A stretch of 64,000 bases of DNA from Candidatus Blochmannia vicinus (GTDB lineage: Bacteria; Pseudomonadota; Gammaproteobacteria; Enterobacterales; Enterobacteriaceae). Below, one piece after another: positions 53,535 through 63,552 of this stretch. The notes beneath the pieces were generated by a model that saw only the letters and a program-made list of their open reading frames with translations, did no database searches and was not told where the DNA came from. Where the stretch lies: assembly GCF_023586525.1 (NCBI RefSeq), contig NZ_CP097763.1, positions 434,001 through 498,000 on the forward strand, written 5' to 3'. How positions within the stretch are numbered: the first letter of the stretch is position 1; each line of letters opens with the position of its first letter. The translations under genes and the position numbers were made by a program.

Positions 53535-54557
53535 ATGAGATTTATTGATATGACTGATATTACAGTTGTTGCTGGAAATGGAGGGCATGGTTGTGTTAGT
53601 TTTCAAAAAACAAGAAAGGGCAGTTCTTTTTTAAAAAAACCTAATGGTAGTAATGGAGGAGACGGAGGTAATGTTTGGTTATTAGCAGATCCTAATGTAA
53701 ACACTTTAAATTATTTTCATTTTCATCATATTTTTAGAGCTGGGCATGGACAATGTGGACGTAGCCGGGGTTGTACTGGAAAAAAGGGTAAGGATATTTT
53801 TGTAAAAGTTCCGTATGGAACTAGAGTGAGTGACAAAAAAACAAATGAATTATTAGGGGAAATAGACAGTCATAAAAAATGGTTAATGGTAGCTAAAGGA
53901 GGGCGCCATGGTTTTGGGAATGGACATTTTAAATATGCTCCACGACACAAAAAACTTTGTAGTACACATGGGGGGGCAGGAGAGTTTCAGCACTTGAATT
54001 TAGAATTACTTCTGATAGCGGACGTCGGAATACTTGGACTGCCTAATTCTGGAAAATCCAGTTTTATTCGTGTAATATCGTCAGCGAAACCAAAGGTAGC
54101 AGATTATCCATTTACTACATTAGTACCATATTTAGGTGTAGTACAGATTAATGATTATGATAGATTTGTTATTGCAGATATTCCTGGTATTATTAAAGGC
54201 GCTTCTAATGGCTCAGGATTGGGAATGAGGTTTTTAAAGCATCTAGAACATTGTCAAATATTATTGCATTTTATTGATATTGCACCTTTGGATAATTCTG
54301 ATCCGTTAGAAAATATTATTACTATTAGACATGAATTAAATAACTATAGTAAAAAATTGACTTACAAACCTTGTTGGTTAATATTTAATAAAATAGATTT
54401 ATTAGAGAGATATGTAGTAGAAAAAAAGATTGAGTATATCATTAGTTCTTTACAGTGGAAAGGCCGTTATTATTCTATATCTTCGACACATAATACGAAT
54501 ATATCATTGCTGTGTGACAGCATTATGAAGTTTATTATTTATCATGGCCAAAATTAA
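53535..54557 (+). CDS. obgE: GTPase ObgE (CgtA)
   Basis: Essential GTPase acting in 50S assembly and stress signalling. Seen: the glycine-rich Obg fold (about 1-158; AGNGGHGCVSF, NGGDGGNVWL, CTGKKGKDIFVKVPYGT), G1 GLPNSGKSSFI (about 166-176), switch DYPFTTL, G3 DIPGI, G4 NKID. 340 residues against 390: the acidic C-terminal extension of E. coli is absent. The Obg domain has several substitutions (HGFGNGHFKYAPR), but the G domain is intact. Confidence 0.95.
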   Translation: MRFIDMTDITVVAGNGGHGCVSFQKTRKGSSFLKKPNGSNGGDGGNVWLLADPNVNTLNYFHFHHIFRAGHGQCGRSRGCTGKKGKDIFVKVPYGTRVSDKKTNELLGEIDSHKKWLMVAKGGRHGFGNGHFKYAPRHKKLCSTHGGAGEFQHLNLELLLIADVGILGLPNSGKSSFIRVISSAKPKVADYPFTTLVPYLGVVQINDYDRFVIADIPGIIKGASNGSGLGMRFLKHLEHCQILLHFIDIAPLDNSDPLENIITIRHELNNYSKKLTYKPCWLIFNKIDLLERYVVEKKIEYIISSLQWKGRYYSISSTHNTNISLLCDSIMKFIIYHGQN

Positions 54558-54858
54558 GAATAAATTCTTATAATATATATGTAAGAGAACGTAGCAAAGT
54601 GGTTAGATTAATGTGATTTTATTTATATTTTAAAATAATAAACTGAATATGCTATTGGATTTAAAATTTTTATACCATGGTATTTTTTGTTTTGTTTATA
54701 TGATGTTTCGTTATAGAGAGTGATGTTCTTGATAAGATTAAATATCTGTGTTAGAGAATACATTTTAATTAAATTATGTTATCTGATTATAATGTAAACA
54801 TTGTATACAGATAAGAATTTATTTTTTTTAAACATATATAATATGATGAAGGTAAGCC
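54558..54858. other. Spacer where dacB is lost
   Basis: 301 bp between obgE and greA; E. coli has dacB here. No remnant recognised. A short string near 54590-54607 resembles a tRNA D-arm but has no partner stems. Confidence 0.5.
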
Positions 54859-55335
54859 ATGAAGTATGTACCAATGACTTTACGTGGAGCTGAAAGATTG
54901 AGAAAAGAATTGGATTACTTAAAGAATATTCGTCGTCCAGAAATTATAAAAAATATTTCCGAAGCACGCGAGCATGGTGATTTAAAAGAAAATGCTGAAT
55001 ATAATGCTGCTCGTGAGCAACAGGGTTTTTGTGAAGGACGCATTCAAGAAATAGAGTCTAAGCTTTCTCATGCGCATATTATAGATGTCACAAAATTAAT
55101 TACTAACAATAGGATAGTTTTTGGAGCTACAGTTAATATTGAAAATTTAGATACAGCACATAGACGAACATATAGTATTGTAGGAGATGATGAGGCAAAC
55201 CTCAAAGAAAACACGGTTTCTATTAATTCTCCTATTGCTAGAGGTTTAATCGGCCATAAAGCAGGAGATGTTATCGAGATTGACACTCCAACAGGAAAAA
55301 TAAGATATAAAATAATTCAGATTAAATATTATTGA
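54859..55335 (+). CDS. greA: Transcription elongation factor GreA
   Basis: Rescues backtracked RNA polymerase by stimulating transcript cleavage. Seen: N-terminal coiled coil (about 1-75; [19 protein letters not shown], then [27 protein letters not shown] with the acidic DLKENAEY tip) and the C-terminal FKBP-like domain (VNIENLD...[21 protein letters not shown]). 158 residues, as in E. coli. GGTAAG 8 nt before ATG. Confidence 0.97.
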   Translation: MKYVPMTLRGAERLRKELDYLKNIRRPEIIKNISEAREHGDLKENAEYNAAREQQGFCEGRIQEIESKLSHAHIIDVTKLITNNRIVFGATVNIENLDTAHRRTYSIVGDDEANLKENTVSINSPIARGLIGHKAGDVIEIDTPTGKIRYKIIQIKYY

Positions 55336-55716
55336 AATCATATGCTGTAAAAATTATATTTTCTGAAAAAATTTTAAAAAATAGCAATTTTGTAATTAAA
55401 AAGTTTAAGTTTTATTTATTATACAATTTATATTAAATTAAATTGTAGTGAAAGTATATGATGTAGTGATTTTGTTATTAAGGTTTTATGTTTTTAGTTG
55501 TTGTATGTTTTAGGGTATTTATTAATTTGTATTTCAGATGTATTTTGATCTGTATATTTTTTGTAATACTTAGAGTGATATTTAGATTATATACTAAAGA
55601 ATTAATTAATTTTTATATAAAAATTTTAATTTTTTATTTAAATAAGATTAAAAATACTAGTTACCTTTATTTTATCAACGTTGTTTATGCAAAAATATTC
55701 AAGAAATAAACCTGAT
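55336..55716. other. Spacer where yhbY is lost
   Basis: 381 bp between greA and rlmE; yhbY lies here in E. coli. A 73-codon frame at 55488-55709 (+) is composed of Phe, Ile and Leu codons as expected from T-rich DNA and overlaps the rlmE start; judged spurious. Confidence 0.5.
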
Positions 55717-56349
55717 ATGATAAATAAAAAATGTTCTGTACCTTCTTCAAGGTGGTTGCAAAAATATTGTAAAGACCAATATGTGATAGAAGCACGAAAA
55801 CTGAAACTGCGATCACGGGCTTGGTTTAAATTAGATGCAATAAATCATATGGATATGTTAATTGCTTCTGGAATGACAGTAATAGATTTAGGATCAGCGC
55901 CTGGTGGATGGGCGATGTATGTAAAAAATAGAATAGGTAATACAGGACGCGTTATAGCATGTGATATATTACCTATGCGTAGGATTTCTGGAGTAGATTT
56001 TTTACAGGGAGATTGCTCCGATCCTAATGTTTTTAAAACACTGCGTACATGGATAGGACAACAAAAGGTTCATGTTGTTTTATCTGATATGTCTCCTAAT
56101 ATAACCGGCATATCAATAATTGATGTTAATCAATCTATATATCTTGGAAATGTAGCCTTAAATATATGTCGTGATATCTTAATGTATGGGGGAAATTTTC
56201 TAGTAAAAATTTTTCAGGGAAAGGGGTGGGATCAATACATGTGTGATGTACATTCTTTATTTAACCTAGTAAAAATCCGTAAACCAGATGCTTCTAGGTC
56301 TCATTCTCGTGAAGTCTATATTGTAGCTAAAAAACGTAAATATAATTGA
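55717..56349 (+). CDS. rlmE: 23S rRNA (uridine2552-2'-O)-methyltransferase RlmE
   Basis: Heat-shock RrmJ/FtsJ methyltransferase for U2552 in the A loop. Seen: SSRWLQKY, LRSRAWFKLDAI with the catalytic Lys, SAM motif DLGSAPGGWAMYV (about 54-66), SDMSPNITG with the catalytic Asp, VKIFQG with the second Lys and SREVYIVA with the Glu (KDKE tetrad). ATG 55717 gives 210 residues (E. coli 209) and matches the family start; the frame runs back to ATG 55681. No clear Shine-Dalgarno. Upstream of ftsH as in E. coli. Confidence 0.94.
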   Translation: MINKKCSVPSSRWLQKYCKDQYVIEARKLKLRSRAWFKLDAINHMDMLIASGMTVIDLGSAPGGWAMYVKNRIGNTGRVIACDILPMRRISGVDFLQGDCSDPNVFKTLRTWIGQQKVHVVLSDMSPNITGISIIDVNQSIYLGNVALNICRDILMYGGNFLVKIFQGKGWDQYMCDVHSLFNLVKIRKPDASRSHSREVYIVAKKRKYN

Positions 56350-56369
56350 CATGTTATATAACATGTCAA
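56346..56369 (+). terminator. 24-nt perfect palindrome at the rlmE stop
   Basis: ttgacatgttat followed directly by ataacatgtcaa; the first half contains the rlmE stop codon. It could be a stem between rlmE and ftsH, perhaps attenuating or processing the shared transcript. No T-run. Confidence 0.5.
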
Positions 56370-56415
56370 AATTATTCAAATTTTGCTGTAATGCAATGTG
56401 TGCGAGGTTAATCTT

Positions 56416-58356
56416 TTGAGTGATATGGCTAAAAACCTAGGTCTCTGGTTGGTTATTGCAGTAGTTTTTATGTCTTTGTTCCAGAGTTTCGGGCCTAGCG
56501 ACTCAGGTAGTCGTAAATTGGATTATTCTACTTTTATGTATGATTTAAACCAAGATCAAGTTAAAGAAGCTCGTATTAACGGTCGTGAAATTGTTGTTAT
56601 AAAAAAGGATAGTAATCGTTATACTACTTATATCCCAGTAAATGATCCAAAATTACTTGATATTCTTTTAACTAAAAAAGTAAAAGTTGTTGGAGAGCCT
56701 CCAGAAGAACCTAGTTTAATTACATCTATTTTTATTTCTTGGTTTCCAATGCTATTATTAATTGGGGTATGGGTTTTCTTTATGCGTCAAATGCAAGGAG
56801 GCGGAAAAGGTGCAATGTCTTTTGGAAAAAGTAAAGCGCGTATGTTAACTGAGGATCAAATTAAAACTACTTTTGCGGATGTAGCAGGATGTGACGAGGC
56901 AAAAGAAGAAGTAAAAGAATTAGTAGATTATTTACGTGAGCCTAGTAGATTTCAAAAATTAGGCGGAAAAATTCCAAAAGGAGTATTAATGGTAGGACCT
57001 CCTGGTACTGGGAAAACGCTTTTGGCAAAAGCAATTGCTGGAGAAGCAAAAGTTCCATTTTTTACTATTTCAGGTTCTGATTTTGTAGAAATGTTTGTTG
57101 GTGTTGGAGCATCTCGTGTGCGAGACATGTTTGAACAAGCTAAAAAAGCCGCGCCATGCATTATCTTTATTGATGAAATTGATGCAGTTGGTCGTCAAAG
57201 AGGCGCAGGACTGGGAGGAGGACATGATGAACGAGAACAAACTTTAAATCAGATGTTAGTAGAGATGGATGGATTTGAAGGAAATGAAGGAATTATTGTT
57301 ATAGCCGCTACTAATCGTCCAGATGTATTAGACCCAGCCTTGTTGAGGCCAGGTCGATTTGATCGTCAAGTAGTTGTGGGATTACCAGACATTAGAGGTA
57401 GAGAACAAATATTAAAAGTACACATTAGTCACGTGCCATTATCATCAGACGTAGACATATTAGTAATTGCTAGGGGAACACCGGGATTTTCAGGGGCTGA
57501 TTTAGCTAATCTTGTGAATGAAGCAGCTTTATTTGCAGCTCGTGAAAATAAGAATATGGTATCAATGATAGAATTTGAAAAAGCTAAAGACAAGATTGTA
57601 ATGGGAGCTGAACGTCGTTCTATGGTAATGACAGAGGCGCAAAAAGAATCTACAGCTTACCATGAAGCTGGCCATGCTATAATTGGTAGATTAGTTCCAG
57701 AGCATGATCCAGTACATAAAGTCACTATAATTCCTAGGGGGCGTGCTTTAGGTGTAACATTTTTTTTACCAGAAGGTGATGCAATTAGTACAAGTCGACA
57801 AAAATTAGAGAGTCAAATTTCTACGCTATATGGAGGTAGACTTGCAGAAGAAATAATTTATGGTCCAAATAAGGTATCTACTGGCGCATCTAATGATATA
57901 AAGGTCGCCACTTCTATTGCTCGGAATATGGTAACTCAATGGGGATTTTCTGAAAAACTTGGTCCGTTATTATATGCAGAGGAAGAAGGAGAAATCTTTC
58001 TTGGACGCTCAGTAGCTAAAGAAAAACATATGTCTGACGAAACTGCTCGTATTATTGATCAAGAAATTAAATTTTTGATTGAAAAAAATTATGTTCGTGC
58101 TCACAATCTTTTAATAGAAAATATAGACATCCTTCATTCTATGAAGGATGCATTAATAAAATATGAAACAATCAATGCGTCTCAGATAAACGATTTGATG
58201 AATCGAAAATCAATTGAGCCTCCATCTGGATGGGAACATAGTTCATTTGATACAAGTAACGATAAGAATACTTCTTCTTGTATTTCTTCAGTAATAGAAC
58301 CAAAATCAGTAAACAGAGAATCTTATAAGGATAATCCTGATACTGCGTCGCAATAA
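56416..58356 (+). CDS. ftsH: ATP-dependent zinc metalloprotease FtsH
   Basis: Membrane AAA protease that degrades unneeded membrane and cytosolic proteins; its modulators HflK and HflC are also encoded here. Seen: two membrane helices (about 8-25 and 100-122) flanking a periplasmic domain, Walker A GPPGTGKT, Walker [11 protein letters not shown], the second region of homology, zinc site HEAGH (about 415-419), and a C-terminal coiled region. GAGG (56404-56407) is 8 nt before TTG 56416, which starts MSDMAKN as in E. coli; ATG 56425 is the alternative. 646 residues; E. coli 644-647. Confidence 0.98.
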   Translation: MSDMAKNLGLWLVIAVVFMSLFQSFGPSDSGSRKLDYSTFMYDLNQDQVKEARINGREIVVIKKDSNRYTTYIPVNDPKLLDILLTKKVKVVGEPPEEPSLITSIFISWFPMLLLIGVWVFFMRQMQGGGKGAMSFGKSKARMLTEDQIKTTFADVAGCDEAKEEVKELVDYLREPSRFQKLGGKIPKGVLMVGPPGTGKTLLAKAIAGEAKVPFFTISGSDFVEMFVGVGASRVRDMFEQAKKAAPCIIFIDEIDAVGRQRGAGLGGGHDEREQTLNQMLVEMDGFEGNEGIIVIAATNRPDVLDPALLRPGRFDRQVVVGLPDIRGREQILKVHISHVPLSSDVDILVIARGTPGFSGADLANLVNEAALFAARENKNMVSMIEFEKAKDKIVMGAERRSMVMTEAQKESTAYHEAGHAIIGRLVPEHDPVHKVTIIPRGRALGVTFFLPEGDAISTSRQKLESQISTLYGGRLAEEIIYGPNKVSTGASNDIKVATSIARNMVTQWGFSEKLGPLLYAEEEGEIFLGRSVAKEKHMSDETARIIDQEIKFLIEKNYVRAHNLLIENIDILHSMKDALIKYETINASQINDLMNRKSIEPPSGWEHSSFDTSNDKNTSSCISSVIEPKSVNRESYKDNPDTASQ

Positions 58357-58489
58357 TATTGTGATAATTTACATAAAAAAAATAAAAATTAATATTCGTT
58401 ATTTTTATCAAAAAATATTTTTTATTTTATAGAAACAAAATAATATATAGATTAAATTAAAACAATATATTAGAGATGTATGTGAATTT

Positions 58490-59329
58490 ATGAATTCAGT
58501 TATAAATAAATATAATTTAAATCTTTCTGAAGTTCAAATTATGGGTATTTTGAATGTTGCTCCTGATTCTTTTTTTGATGGAGGAAATTATTGTACTCTT
58601 TCTAAAGCTATTGACCATACATTTCATATGATTTCTGATGGCGCTACTTTGATTGATGTGGGAGGAGAATCAACACGACCTGGAGCTGATATGATCAGTG
58701 ATGAAGAAGAAGCAGAACGTGTTATACCTGTAGTACGTGCTATAGCGCAACGTTTTGATATTTGTATTTCGATAAATACATCATCAGCATTAATAATACG
58801 TGAAAGCGGGGATATTGGCGCTCATTTAATCAATGATGTACGTTCTCTCACCACTAAAGGATCTATGCAAGCTGCAGTATATTGTAAGCTACCGGTATGT
58901 TTAATGCATATGCAAGGAAAGCCTAAGACAATGCAAACTTCTCCAATGTATTTTAATATCGTAGCTGAAGTAAATGAATATTTTTCTAAACAAATATCTC
59001 GTTTTGAATCAGCTGGTATTACTAAAGATAAAATATTACTTGATCCTGGGTTTGGTTTTGGAAAGAATTTAGCACATAATTATCAGCTTTTAGCTAATTT
59101 GAAATATTTTCATCATTTTGGTTTACCTTTATTAGTTGGAATATCACGCAAATCGATGCTTAGTCTTAGTAACAATCAATGCAATCCTAAAAACAGATTA
59201 ATAGGCAGTATTACCTGTGCGGTAATTTCAGCCATACAAGGCGCACGAATTATTCGTGTACATGATGTCAAGGAGACGGCAGAAGCATTACAAGTAGTTC
59301 AAGCTATGTTTCGACATGAAAAAAAATAA
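58490..59329 (+). CDS. folP: Dihydropteroate synthase FolP with D96N
   Basis: Joins para-aminobenzoate to hydroxymethyl-dihydropterin diphosphate in folate synthesis. Seen: [15 protein letters not shown] (about 18-32), [11 protein letters not shown] (about 56-66), [38 protein letters not shown] and IIRVHDVKE, the seven DHPS segments. 279 residues; E. coli 282, aligned without gaps through residue 100. The conserved pterin-site Asp96 of ISVDTSK is Asn (ISINTSS), and loop 1 has Ala for Thr and Phe for Ser. Overlaps the glmM leader; glmM follows 13 bp later. Confidence 0.94.
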   Translation: MNSVINKYNLNLSEVQIMGILNVAPDSFFDGGNYCTLSKAIDHTFHMISDGATLIDVGGESTRPGADMISDEEEAERVIPVVRAIAQRFDICISINTSSALIIRESGDIGAHLINDVRSLTTKGSMQAAVYCKLPVCLMHMQGKPKTMQTSPMYFNIVAEVNEYFSKQISRFESAGITKDKILLDPGFGFGKNLAHNYQLLANLKYFHHFGLPLLVGISRKSMLSLSNNQCNPKNRLIGSITCAVISAIQGARIIRVHDVKETAEALQVVQAMFRHEKK

Positions 59330-59342
59330 GGAAGCCTCTAAT

Positions 59343-60695
59343 ATGAATCGCCTCATATACTTCGGTACTGATGGTATTAGAGGTAGAGTTGGGAGCGCTC
59401 CAATCACTCCAGATTTTGTTTTAAAGCTTGGTTGGGCTGCAGGCAAGGTATTGAGTCGTTATAGTAAAGGACGATCTAATCAAATTATTATCGGAAAAGA
59501 TACTCGTATTTCTGGGTATATGTTAGAATCGGCATTAGAATCAGGGTTAGCTGCCGCTGGTTTGTCTGCGGCATTAACTGGTCCTATGCCTACTCCAGCA
59601 ATTGCATATTTAACTCGCGCTTTTAGAGCTGAAGCTGGTATTGTAATTTCTGCTTCGCACAATCCTTTTTATGATAATGGTATTAAGTTTTTTTCTGTTA
59701 AGGGCACCAAATTGGATAGCGAAGTAGAACATGCTATAGAGACAGAATTAAATAAATGTTTAACATGCGTTGATCCAAAAGAATTAGGAAAAGCTAGTCG
59801 TATTGTTGACGCAGCTGGTCGTTATATAGAATTTTGTAAAGGAACTTTTCCAACCCATCTTAGTTTGAGAAAATTAAAAATAGTTGTAGATTGCGCTAAT
59901 GGAGCTACTTACCAAATAGCTCCGAGTGTATTTCGTGAGTTAGGAGCTAAGGTGGTTACTATTGCATGTCATCCAAATGGAGTAAATATTAATAAGGAAT
60001 GCGGTGCTACAAATATTCGGCAACTACGTGCTCAGGTATTGGCAAAAAAGGCAGATTTAGGTATTGCTTATGATGGAGATGGCGATAGAGTAATTATGGT
60101 TGATCATTTTGGAAATAAAGTAGATGGCGATCAAATGTTATATATTATCGCTCGAGAAAAATTGTATCGTAATAAGCAACTAACAGGAGGTATAGTAGGT
60201 ACTCTTATGAGCAATATGGGACTTGTATCAGCATTAAAACAGTTAAATATTCCTTTTATACGTGCTGGGATCGGCGATCGCTGTGTGCTTGCAATGTTAA
60301 AAAAAAAAGGTTGGCATATTGGAGGTGAGAATTCAGGACATATTGTACTCTTAGATAAAACCACTACAGGGGATGGTATTATTGTTGCTCTCCAAATATT
60401 GTCTGCTATGGTGAATAATTGCGTAAGTTTATATGAATTATGCAATGACATATGTTTATTACCCCAAATTTTAGTTAATGTATATTATTCTGGTACTGAT
60501 AGTCCTTTAGATTCCGATTCAGTTAAAAAAGAAGCTAAAGCAGTAGCAGAGGAATTATCTGAACAAGGACGTGTGTTATTACGTAAGTCCGGTACTGAAC
60601 CATATATTCGTATTATGGTGGAAGGAAAACGTTATGATAAAATATTGTATTTAGCAAATAGAATAGCTTCTGCAATAAGATCACAAATGAAATAA
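59343..60695 (+). CDS. glmM: Phosphoglucosamine mutase GlmM
   Basis: Converts glucosamine-6-phosphate to glucosamine-1-phosphate for UDP-GlcNAc, hence peptidoglycan and LPS. Seen: [12 protein letters not shown], catalytic phosphoserine loop [16 protein letters not shown] (about 101-116), metal loop [13 protein letters not shown], sugar-binding GGENSGHIV and phosphate-binding [18 protein letters not shown] 59343 has AAGGAA 9 nt upstream and fits the family start; the frame runs back to 59316 inside folP. 450 residues; E. coli 445. Codons for LKKK near 60298-60308 form a run of ten A, in frame here. Confidence 0.97.
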   Translation: MNRLIYFGTDGIRGRVGSAPITPDFVLKLGWAAGKVLSRYSKGRSNQIIIGKDTRISGYMLESALESGLAAAGLSAALTGPMPTPAIAYLTRAFRAEAGIVISASHNPFYDNGIKFFSVKGTKLDSEVEHAIETELNKCLTCVDPKELGKASRIVDAAGRYIEFCKGTFPTHLSLRKLKIVVDCANGATYQIAPSVFRELGAKVVTIACHPNGVNINKECGATNIRQLRAQVLAKKADLGIAYDGDGDRVIMVDHFGNKVDGDQMLYIIAREKLYRNKQLTGGIVGTLMSNMGLVSALKQLNIPFIRAGIGDRCVLAMLKKKGWHIGGENSGHIVLLDKTTTGDGIIVALQILSAMVNNCVSLYELCNDICLLPQILVNVYYSGTDSPLDSDSVKKEAKAVAEELSEQGRVLLRKSGTEPYIRIMVEGKRYDKILYLANRIASAIRSQMK

Positions 60696-60863
60696 ATATG
60701 ATAGTAGTTAAATTTAACATTTGTTATGTATCATATACCGTTAACTTTAGTAAATTATTTAACTTATACTTGTATGAAGAAAATTTATATAAGTATAAAA
60801 TTAAGTATATAACTATTATTTAATTATGATAATTTATGTTGATGTTAAGGATATTATAATGTC

Positions 60864-61139
60864 ATGTATCAAACTTTTTTAGTTATATTTGTAATAATAG
60901 CAATGGCTTTAATTGCATTGATTATGTTTCAACAAAATAAAGGTAACGATTCTGGGGGAATGTTTAGTAATCGATCTTTAAATGATATGTTAGGTTCGGG
61001 AGGATTTAATGATGGAATAACTCGTTTAATAGTAATTTTAGCTATATTGTTTTTTGTACTTAGTTTGTTATTAGGAAATATGAATAGCAAACAAAATCAA
61101 AAATATATTCAAAATAGTGTACAAAATAGTCAATTCTAA
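60864..61139 (+). CDS. secG: Preprotein translocase subunit SecG
   Basis: Accessory subunit of SecYEG. Seen: two transmembrane helices (about 3-22 and 54-74), the conserved LIMFQQNKG between, GGMFSNRS, and LLLGNMNS after the second helix. 91 residues against 110: the variable C-terminal tail is shortened. AAGGA 12 nt before ATG. glmM-secG-tRNA-Leu order as in E. coli. Confidence 0.93.
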   Translation: MYQTFLVIFVIIAMALIALIMFQQNKGNDSGGMFSNRSLNDMLGSGGFNDGITRLIVILAILFFVLSLLLGNMNSKQNQKYIQNSVQNSQF

Positions 61140-61315
61140 TATTGAATTAAATTTAATTAAATATTTTTTGTGAAAAACACAATATATAAAAATATGTCAA
61201 ATAAATATATTTGTTCATGTACGATAAAACAATATATACGTAGACATGTGTAATTAGTAATCAATGTAAATAATAATAATATTTAATATATTATTTTGAT
61301 GATATTTGCATCAAT

Positions 61316-61402
61316 ACCGAGGTGGTGGAACAGGCAGACACGCTACTTTGAGGTGGTAGTTTCTCTTTTTTGAGATTACGGGTTCGAATCCCGTCCTCGG
61401 TA
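61316..61402 (+). tRNA. leuU: tRNA-Leu, anticodon GAG
   Basis: 87-nt class II cloverleaf: acceptor ACCGAGG/CCTCGGT, D-arm GGTGGAACAGGCAGACAC, anticodon loop CTTTGAGGT with GAG, long variable arm, T-arm CGGGTTCGAATCCCG. Matches E. coli leuU in sequence and place (after secG). The first base pair is A-T where E. coli has G-T. CCA is not encoded. Confidence 0.96.
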
Positions 61403-61472
61403 TTGCTTTATGATATAAATAATTTGATTTTTTAGAGTTATATAGTGTATAATCTCATCGTTTTAGTATTGA

Positions 61473-61546
<74 letters not shown>

Positions 61547-62012
61547 CCCTATTAAATACAGTACATGCTCCAACAAGTATCATATTATAAAATAAAAAAT
61601 AATAAAAATTATTGTTTGTGTTTTTATTTAAAAGCCATCAATTATTTAATTGGTTTGTCAGTAAATCATTTAATATCTTAGAGAGTCTTGATGGATTTAT
61701 TCTGATACTAATGTATTATAGTATCGGGCAGGTAGATTGTTAATTATTTTAATATGAAAGTTTATCAAGATTCATTAGTTTCATAATATCAAATAGAATT
61801 CTGTTATATGTGCTATGAGGTTGTCTGATATGCGTAGGATGCTGAATTAGCGCTTGTCTGGTTAATCATGATTTTTTATAATTTAAACCGATAATCATAT
61901 GGTAATTTTGTGTTTTAAATAAAAATGACTAAAAGATTTTGATATTTAAAAAATTTACTTAAATTAAGTAATATTTAGTAGTTATTAAGAATAGATTTTT
62001 GAGATAATTAAA
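61547..62012. other. 466-bp gap where rimP is lost
   Basis: E. coli has rimP (about 450 bp) between metY and nusA. This gap is of about that size but has no open frame and no residue pattern I could match to RimP in any frame by eye. It may be a fully decayed rimP. Otherwise nothing seen. Confidence 0.5.
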
Positions 62013-63524
62013 ATGAATAAAGAGATTTTAGCTGTAGTAGAAGCAGTTTCTAATGAAAAAGCTGTACCTCAGGAAAAAATTTTCGAAGCGTTAGAGATTG
62101 CATTGGCCGCTGCTACAAGAAAAAAATATGAACAAGATATTGAAGTGCGTGTTGTAATTGATCGTAAATCAGGTCAGATAAACACGTTTAGGAGATGGGT
62201 TGTAGTAGAACAAGTTACTCAACCTACTAGAGAAATTACGTTAGATGCTGCTCGGTTTGAAAATCCAAAAATTAAAATTTATGATTATATTGAAGATGTT
62301 ATTGAATCTGTTAGTTTTGATCGTATTACAACACAAACTGCAAAACAGGTTATTGTCCAAAAAGTACGTGAAGCTGAACGAGCAATTATTATAGAACAAT
62401 TTTTAAGTCGCCAAGGTGACATTGTGACAGGCATAGTAAAAAAAATTAATAGGGATAGTATTAATATAGATTTGGGAAATAATGCTGAAGGAATTATTAA
62501 TAAGGAAGAGATGCTGCCGCGTGAAAATTTTAGATTAGGAGATAGAATTCGTGGGATTTTGTACTTAGTACGACCAGATTTTAAAGGCCCTCAATTGTTT
62601 ATAAGTAGAACTAGAACTGAAATGCTGATTGAATTATTTCGTATTGAAGTACCTGAAATTGGAGAAGAATTAATTACAATTAAGACTGCTGCCCGAGATC
62701 CTGGTTCACGAGCAAAAATTGCTGTCAAAACAAATGATAAACGTATTGATCCAATAGGTGCTTGTGTGGGTATGCGAGGAGCACGTGTTCAGGCTATTTC
62801 TAGTGAATTAGGAGGGGAACGAGTAGATGTTGTATTATGGGATGATAATCCCGTACAGTTTGTGATTAATGCTATGTCTCCTGCTGATGTCGCATCCATT
62901 GTTATAGACGAAGATAAGCATACAATGGATATTTCAGTAGAAGAATCTAATTTAGCTCAAGCTATTGGACGAAATGGACAAAATATTCGTTTAGTATCTC
63001 AATTAAGTGGCTGGGAATTAAATATTATGACTGTAGACGAATTAGAAAAAAAGCGTCAGGTTGAAATATCTGCTGTCACCAATATTTTCGTGAACACCTT
63101 AAATATTAGTGAAGAATCTGCTAAAATTTTAATTGATTCAGGATTTTCTTCACTTGAAGAATTAGCGTATGTACCTATAACAGAACTGTTATCGATAAAA
63201 AAAATTGATACTAAAACAGTGGAAGCAATTAGGAATCGTGCAAAAAATGCTTTAAAAAACTTTTCTATTACACATAATCAAGACGTTAAAGACAATAATC
63301 ATACTGCCGTTATTAATCCTATTATAGAGTTGTTGAGATTGTCCAATATTGAATATGAATTGGCATTGAAATTAATTGAACGTGGTATTTCTACATTAGA
63401 AGATTTAGCCGAACAAGATATATCAATTTTATCTGACATCGAAGGAGTAACCAAAGAAAAAGTTGGAGAATTAATTATGGAAGCTCGCAATATTTGTTGG
63501 TTTAATAATGATAATAAATATTAA
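62013..63524 (+). CDS. nusA: Transcription termination/antitermination factor NusA
   Basis: Binds RNA polymerase and modulates pausing, termination and rRNA antitermination. Seen: N-terminal polymerase-binding domain (about 1-125; [18 protein letters not shown]), S1 (about 135-200; [21 protein letters not shown]), KH1 and KH2 (about 230-345; [53 protein letters not shown]) and two C-terminal acidic helix-hairpin-helix repeats (about 365-420, 440-495). 503 residues; E. coli 495. Co-transcribed with infB 28 bp later. Confidence 0.97.
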   Translation: MNKEILAVVEAVSNEKAVPQEKIFEALEIALAAATRKKYEQDIEVRVVIDRKSGQINTFRRWVVVEQVTQPTREITLDAARFENPKIKIYDYIEDVIESVSFDRITTQTAKQVIVQKVREAERAIIIEQFLSRQGDIVTGIVKKINRDSINIDLGNNAEGIINKEEMLPRENFRLGDRIRGILYLVRPDFKGPQLFISRTRTEMLIELFRIEVPEIGEELITIKTAARDPGSRAKIAVKTNDKRIDPIGACVGMRGARVQAISSELGGERVDVVLWDDNPVQFVINAMSPADVASIVIDEDKHTMDISVEESNLAQAIGRNGQNIRLVSQLSGWELNIMTVDELEKKRQVEISAVTNIFVNTLNISEESAKILIDSGFSSLEELAYVPITELLSIKKIDTKTVEAIRNRAKNALKNFSITHNQDVKDNNHTAVINPIIELLRLSNIEYELALKLIERGISTLEDLAEQDISILSDIEGVTKEKVGELIMEARNICWFNNDNKY

Positions 63525-63552
63525 TTATTTAATGTAATAATTAAGGAACACC

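Noticed and set aside
54588..54612. tRNA-like D-arm string after obgE
   Set aside because: gtagcaaagtggttaga resembles a D-arm, but there is no anticodon arm, T-arm or acceptor stem around it.
55488..55709. 73-codon hydrophobic frame before rlmE
   Set aside because: It looks like a membrane peptide only because the DNA is T-rich; it overlaps the rlmE start region and has no match to YhbY, the gene lost here.
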